In this document: positions 61,518-64,000 of the stretch, piece after piece
Layout of the letters: each line of letters opens with the position of its first letter
Position numbering within the stretch: position 1 is the first letter of the stretch
Source: Pedobacter terrae
GTDB lineage: Bacteria; Bacteroidota; Bacteroidia; Sphingobacteriales; Sphingobacteriaceae
Assembly: GCF_900100705.1 (NCBI RefSeq)
Contig: NZ_FNCH01000007.1
Coordinates: 1-64,000, forward strand
Direction: 5' to 3'
DNA: 64,000 nt
The notes under the pieces: model-generated
The model's input: the letters and a program-made list of their open reading frames with translations, nothing else
What the model was told of the DNA's origin: nothing
Databases searched by the model: none
Translations under genes and position numbers: made by a program

Positions 61518-62651
61518 TTACAACATTCCTTTGGTGCTCGGCAATACCATTTTCTCTGCGTCGCGTTTAATGGCCATTTTAATGGCTTTGGCAAATGCTT
61601 TAAAAATGGCTTCAATTTTATGGTGTTCGTTATCCCCTTCAGCTTTTATGTTCAAATTGCATTTTGCAGCATCACTAAACGACTTAAAGAAATGATAAAA
61701 CATCTCTGTTGGCATATCGCCAACTTTTTCGCGTTTAAATTCAGCATCCCAAACTATCCAGTTTCTTCCTCCAAAATCAATGGCTACCTGTGCCAAGCAA
61801 TCGTCCATGGGTAAGCAAAAACCATACCTTTCAATACCTAGTTTATTGCCTAATCCTTTAGCAAAGGCTTCTCCCAGTGCAATACCGGTATCTTCTATCG
61901 TGTGGTGTTCATCAATATGTAAATCACCTTTTGCAGTTATCTCTAAATCTACGCTTCCATGTCTGGCGATCTGATCAAGCATATGATCAAAAAAGTTTAA
62001 ACCGGTTTCGATTTTTGTCTTTCCTGTTCCATCCAGGTCAAGGTTAATGGTGATGTCGGTTTCATTGGTCTTGCGCTCATGATGAATTTTCCGGCTTCCT
62101 GCTTTAAGTAAGTTGTAGATATCTTCCCATTTCCTGGTTTCCAGAATAATTACATCCAATAAGGTTTCATGCTTATCCAGTGCTTCTGTTGAACCTAATG
62201 CATCATTCTGGCGAAGAAAGATTGCTTTCGCCCCTAAATTTTTGGCCAATACCACATCATTCAAACGATCGCCGATGACGAAAGAGTTTTTGAGGTCATA
62301 ATCTTCGCTAAAATATTTCGTCAATAAAGCTGTGCCAGGTTTACGTGTTGGCGCATTGTCTTTGGCAAACGTTCTGTCGATCACAATCTCGCTAAAATTT
62401 ACCCCTTCACCTGCAAAAGTATCCAACATGAAATTATGGATTGGCCAGAAATTTTCTTCCGGATTTGAAAGCGTGCCTAATCCATCCTGATTGGTAACCA
62501 TTACGAATTCGTAATCCAGTTCGGCTGCAATTTTCGATAAATAATATAACGAACGCGGATAAAATTTAAGCTTTGCAAAACTATCTACCTGTTCATCATC
62601 AGGCTCAATATTTAAAGTGCCGTCCCGATCTATAAATAATACTTTTTTCAT
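61518..62651 (-). CDS. hisB: Bifunctional HisB (histidinol-phosphatase / IGP dehydratase)
   Basis: 377 residues. The N-terminal HAD phosphatase (1-165) has DRDGTLN and [15 protein letters not shown]. The C-terminal IGPD domain (about 190-377) has [30 protein letters not shown] and [18 protein letters not shown], with several His ligands for Mn. It catalyses two non-consecutive steps. It begins one base after the hisC stop. Confidence 0.96.
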   Translation of the reverse strand: MKKVLFIDRDGTLNIEPDDEQVDSFAKLKFYPRSLYYLSKIAAELDYEFVMVTNQDGLGTLSNPEENFWPIHNFMLDTFAGEGVNFSEIVIDRTFAKDNAPTRKPGTALLTKYFSEDYDLKNSFVIGDRLNDVVLAKNLGAKAIFLRQNDALGSTEALDKHETLLDVIILETRKWEDIYNLLKAGSRKIHHERKTNETDITINLDLDGTGKTKIETGLNFFDHMLDQIARHGSVDLEITAKGDLHIDEHHTIEDTGIALGEAFAKGLGNKLGIERYGFCLPMDDCLAQVAIDFGGRNWIVWDAEFKREKVGDMPTEMFYHFFKSFSDAAKCNLNIKAEGDNEHHKIEAIFKAFAKAIKMAIKRDAEKMVLPSTKGML

Positions 62652-62652
62652 C

Positions 62653-63693
62653 TTAAAATTTTTCTAGAACATTTAACAGCTTGTCGTTTTCTTCTTTTGT
62701 GCCCACGGTAATGCGTAAACAACCTTCGCACAAAGTTACTTTAGAACGGTCTCTTACAATGATACCTTGCGCTACTAAAGTATCATAAATTTTTACGGCA
62801 TCAGTAACTTCTGTGAGAATAAAATTCGCATCAGAAGGATATACTTTTTTTACGATATTTATTGCATTTAATGCCTTACTTAAACGGTCTCTTTCTGCTA
62901 CAGATTCTTTAATCCAATCGTTCACCTGAGCGATGTTTTTTAGGGCTTCAAATGCTAAATCCTGAGTGGCCTGATTGATGTTGTAAGGAGGCTTTATTTT
63001 GTTCAAAACATCGATCACTTTTGTTGAAGAAAAAGCCATGCCTAAACGTAAAGCGGCGAGTCCCCAGGCCTTCGAAAAAGTTTGCAAAACTACGAGGTTT
63101 GCGTACTCGGTTAGCTCCTGGATAAAGGTCTTCTGACGGGCGTAATTAATGTAAGCTTCATCCACTGCAACGATACCATTAAAGTTGGCTAAAATGGTTT
63201 CAATATCTTCCCGGTTTATCGAATTCCCAGTTGGATTATTTGGCGAGCAAATGAAGATTAATTTGGTGTTTTTGTCAATCGTTTCTGCGATCTTTTCCAT
63301 GTCCAGCTGGAAGTTTGGAAGCAGGCTTACTTTGCGTATTTCTACATCATTTATATTGGCAGAAACTTCATACATTCCATAGGTTGGAGGCAGTACAATT
63401 ACGTTGTCTTTTCCAGGATTACAGAAAGCGCGGAATAACAGATCTATTGCTTCATCGCTGCCATTTCCTAAAAAAGTATTCTCAATCGGCACACCTTTTA
63501 TTTTACTGATGGCATCTTTCAAGTCCAGCTGTAAAGGATCCGGGTAGCGGTTATAATTGGCAGGTAAAGGTGAGCCATAGCTGTTCTCGTTAGCATCCAA
63601 AAAAATAGATGCCTGACCTTTAAATTCGTCCCTTGCGGTAGAGTAGGGGCGAAGGTTTTTTATATTTTCTCTTACTAAATCGTTAATGTCCAT
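62653..63693 (-). CDS. hisC: Histidinol-phosphate aminotransferase HisC
   Basis: 346-residue PLP enzyme: [36 protein letters not shown] [10 protein letters not shown] and PLP-lysine region [19 protein letters not shown]. It makes histidinol phosphate. It lies between hisD and hisB. Confidence 0.96.
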   Translation of the reverse strand: MDINDLVRENIKNLRPYSTARDEFKGQASIFLDANENSYGSPLPANYNRYPDPLQLDLKDAISKIKGVPIENTFLGNGSDEAIDLLFRAFCNPGKDNVIVLPPTYGMYEVSANINDVEIRKVSLLPNFQLDMEKIAETIDKNTKLIFICSPNNPTGNSINREDIETILANFNGIVAVDEAYINYARQKTFIQELTEYANLVVLQTFSKAWGLAALRLGMAFSSTKVIDVLNKIKPPYNINQATQDLAFEALKNIAQVNDWIKESVAERDRLSKALNAINIVKKVYPSDANFILTEVTDAVKIYDTLVAQGIIVRDRSKVTLCEGCLRITVGTKEENDKLLNVLEKF

Positions 63694-63835
63694 TGTTTGA
63701 GGTAAAAGGTAAAAGGTAAAGGTAAAAGGGATTGGCGAGTAGCCTAAAGCTTTAGACGTTATACTTTCTACAGGATTTATTGATATGATTTAATCTTATT
63801 TTCGGTTTTGTTGTATGCCTATTTATCTTCTGACT
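63694..63835. repeat. Short repeats between hisD and hisC
   Basis: At 63700-63731 there are several AGGTAAAAGG words in tandem. At 63828-63850 the GAC/GTC family (TGACTTCAGTCTTCTGACTC) runs into the end of hisD. No gene seen. Confidence 0.5.
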
Positions 63836-64000
63836 TCAGTCTTCTGACTCAAAATTCAATCTAATACTCACTGCATTTTTATGTGCTTCTAAACCTTCGG
63901 CAGCAGCAAGTATTTCAACTGTGGCGCCAATATTGTTTAAACCTTCCCGAGATAAATGCTGAAAAGTGATTTTTTTCAAAAAAGCATCGGTTGATACGCC
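63836..64000 (-). CDS. hisD: Histidinol dehydrogenase HisD, C-terminal fragment (5' part outside window)
   Basis: 54 codons to a TGA at 63836-63838. The fragment begins GVSTDAFLKKITFQHLS and has GLNNIGATVEILAAAEGLEAHK with NAVSIRL, which is the conserved HisD C terminus including the active-site HKNAV block. The last residues (NFESED) come from an intergenic-type GAC/GTC repeat. It is upstream of hisC in the his operon. Confidence 0.92.
   Translation of the reverse strand, partial: GVSTDAFLKKITFQHLSREGLNNIGATVEILAAAEGLEAHKNAVSIRLNFESED

Overview
This 64 kb window comes from a chromosome of the phylum Bacteroidota, most likely family Sphingobacteriaceae (Pedobacter-like). The reasons are the gliding-type ABC genes gldA/gldF/gldG and gldC, DUF4836 and DUF4397 lipoproteins, a bifunctional hisB and hisIE, many lipoproteins with a short lipobox followed by Lys/Asp, and the Bacteroidota -7 promoter word TAnnTTTG in front of many genes. 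No rRNA, tRNA, CRISPR array, phage or intact IS was seen. Species assignment is inference.

Layout. 1-9.8 kb: end of an unknown gene, glyS, a lipoprotein phosphodiesterase, gldA - outer membrane protein - gldF - gldG, dnaN, and two DUF4397-type lipoproteins. 9.9-25.6 kb: DedA protein, zinc phospholipase C-like protein, a leftward set DUF2339/DUF3999/DUF695, flavin monooxygenase, hscA, a glycosyltransferase, miaE, a DUF3810 metalloprotease-like protein, a YoeB-type toxin with its antitoxin, and dihydroorotase. 25.8-32 kb: DEAD-box helicase, gldC, a lipocalin broken by an in-frame stop, a cupin, a DNA-repair methyltransferase, and ccmB-ccmC-ccmD. 32.4-43.7 kb: glutamate dehydrogenase, three leftward envelope proteins (one DUF4836), then ccmE-ccmF, DUF2520, [2Fe-2S] ferredoxin, iscX and a KdsC-like phosphatase. 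44.4-58 kb: universal stress proteins, maf, ppx/gppA, DUF72, a frameshifted small membrane protein, DUF3829 lipoprotein, dnaJ-grpE, ftsE, LuxC-type reductase, ferredoxin, NlpC/P60 hydrolase and a WD40 protein. 58-64 kb: the leftward histidine operon hisD(partial)-hisC-hisB-hisH-hisA-hisF-hisIE.

Functional links. The ccm genes make up much of a System I cytochrome c maturation pathway, split by unrelated genes, with a CXXXY-type CcmE. dnaJ/grpE and hscA/iscX/ferredoxin serve protein folding and Fe-S assembly. The his genes encode most of histidine synthesis.

The most unusual region is hisA-hisF-hisI. A decayed DUF559 endonuclease-like gene sits between hisA and hisF, bracketed by inverted copies of a GC-rich palindrome in an otherwise AT-rich genome. 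Its C-terminal coding sequence plus one palindrome has been captured as a 36-residue N-terminal extension of HisF, replacing the normal start codon. A further palindrome copy lies in frame inside HisI, and two more coincide with the stop codons of hisA and hisF. Other notable items are a 48-bp perfect palindrome just upstream of a universal stress gene, two broken small genes, and several families of dispersed intergenic repeats, some of which form the last codons of genes.
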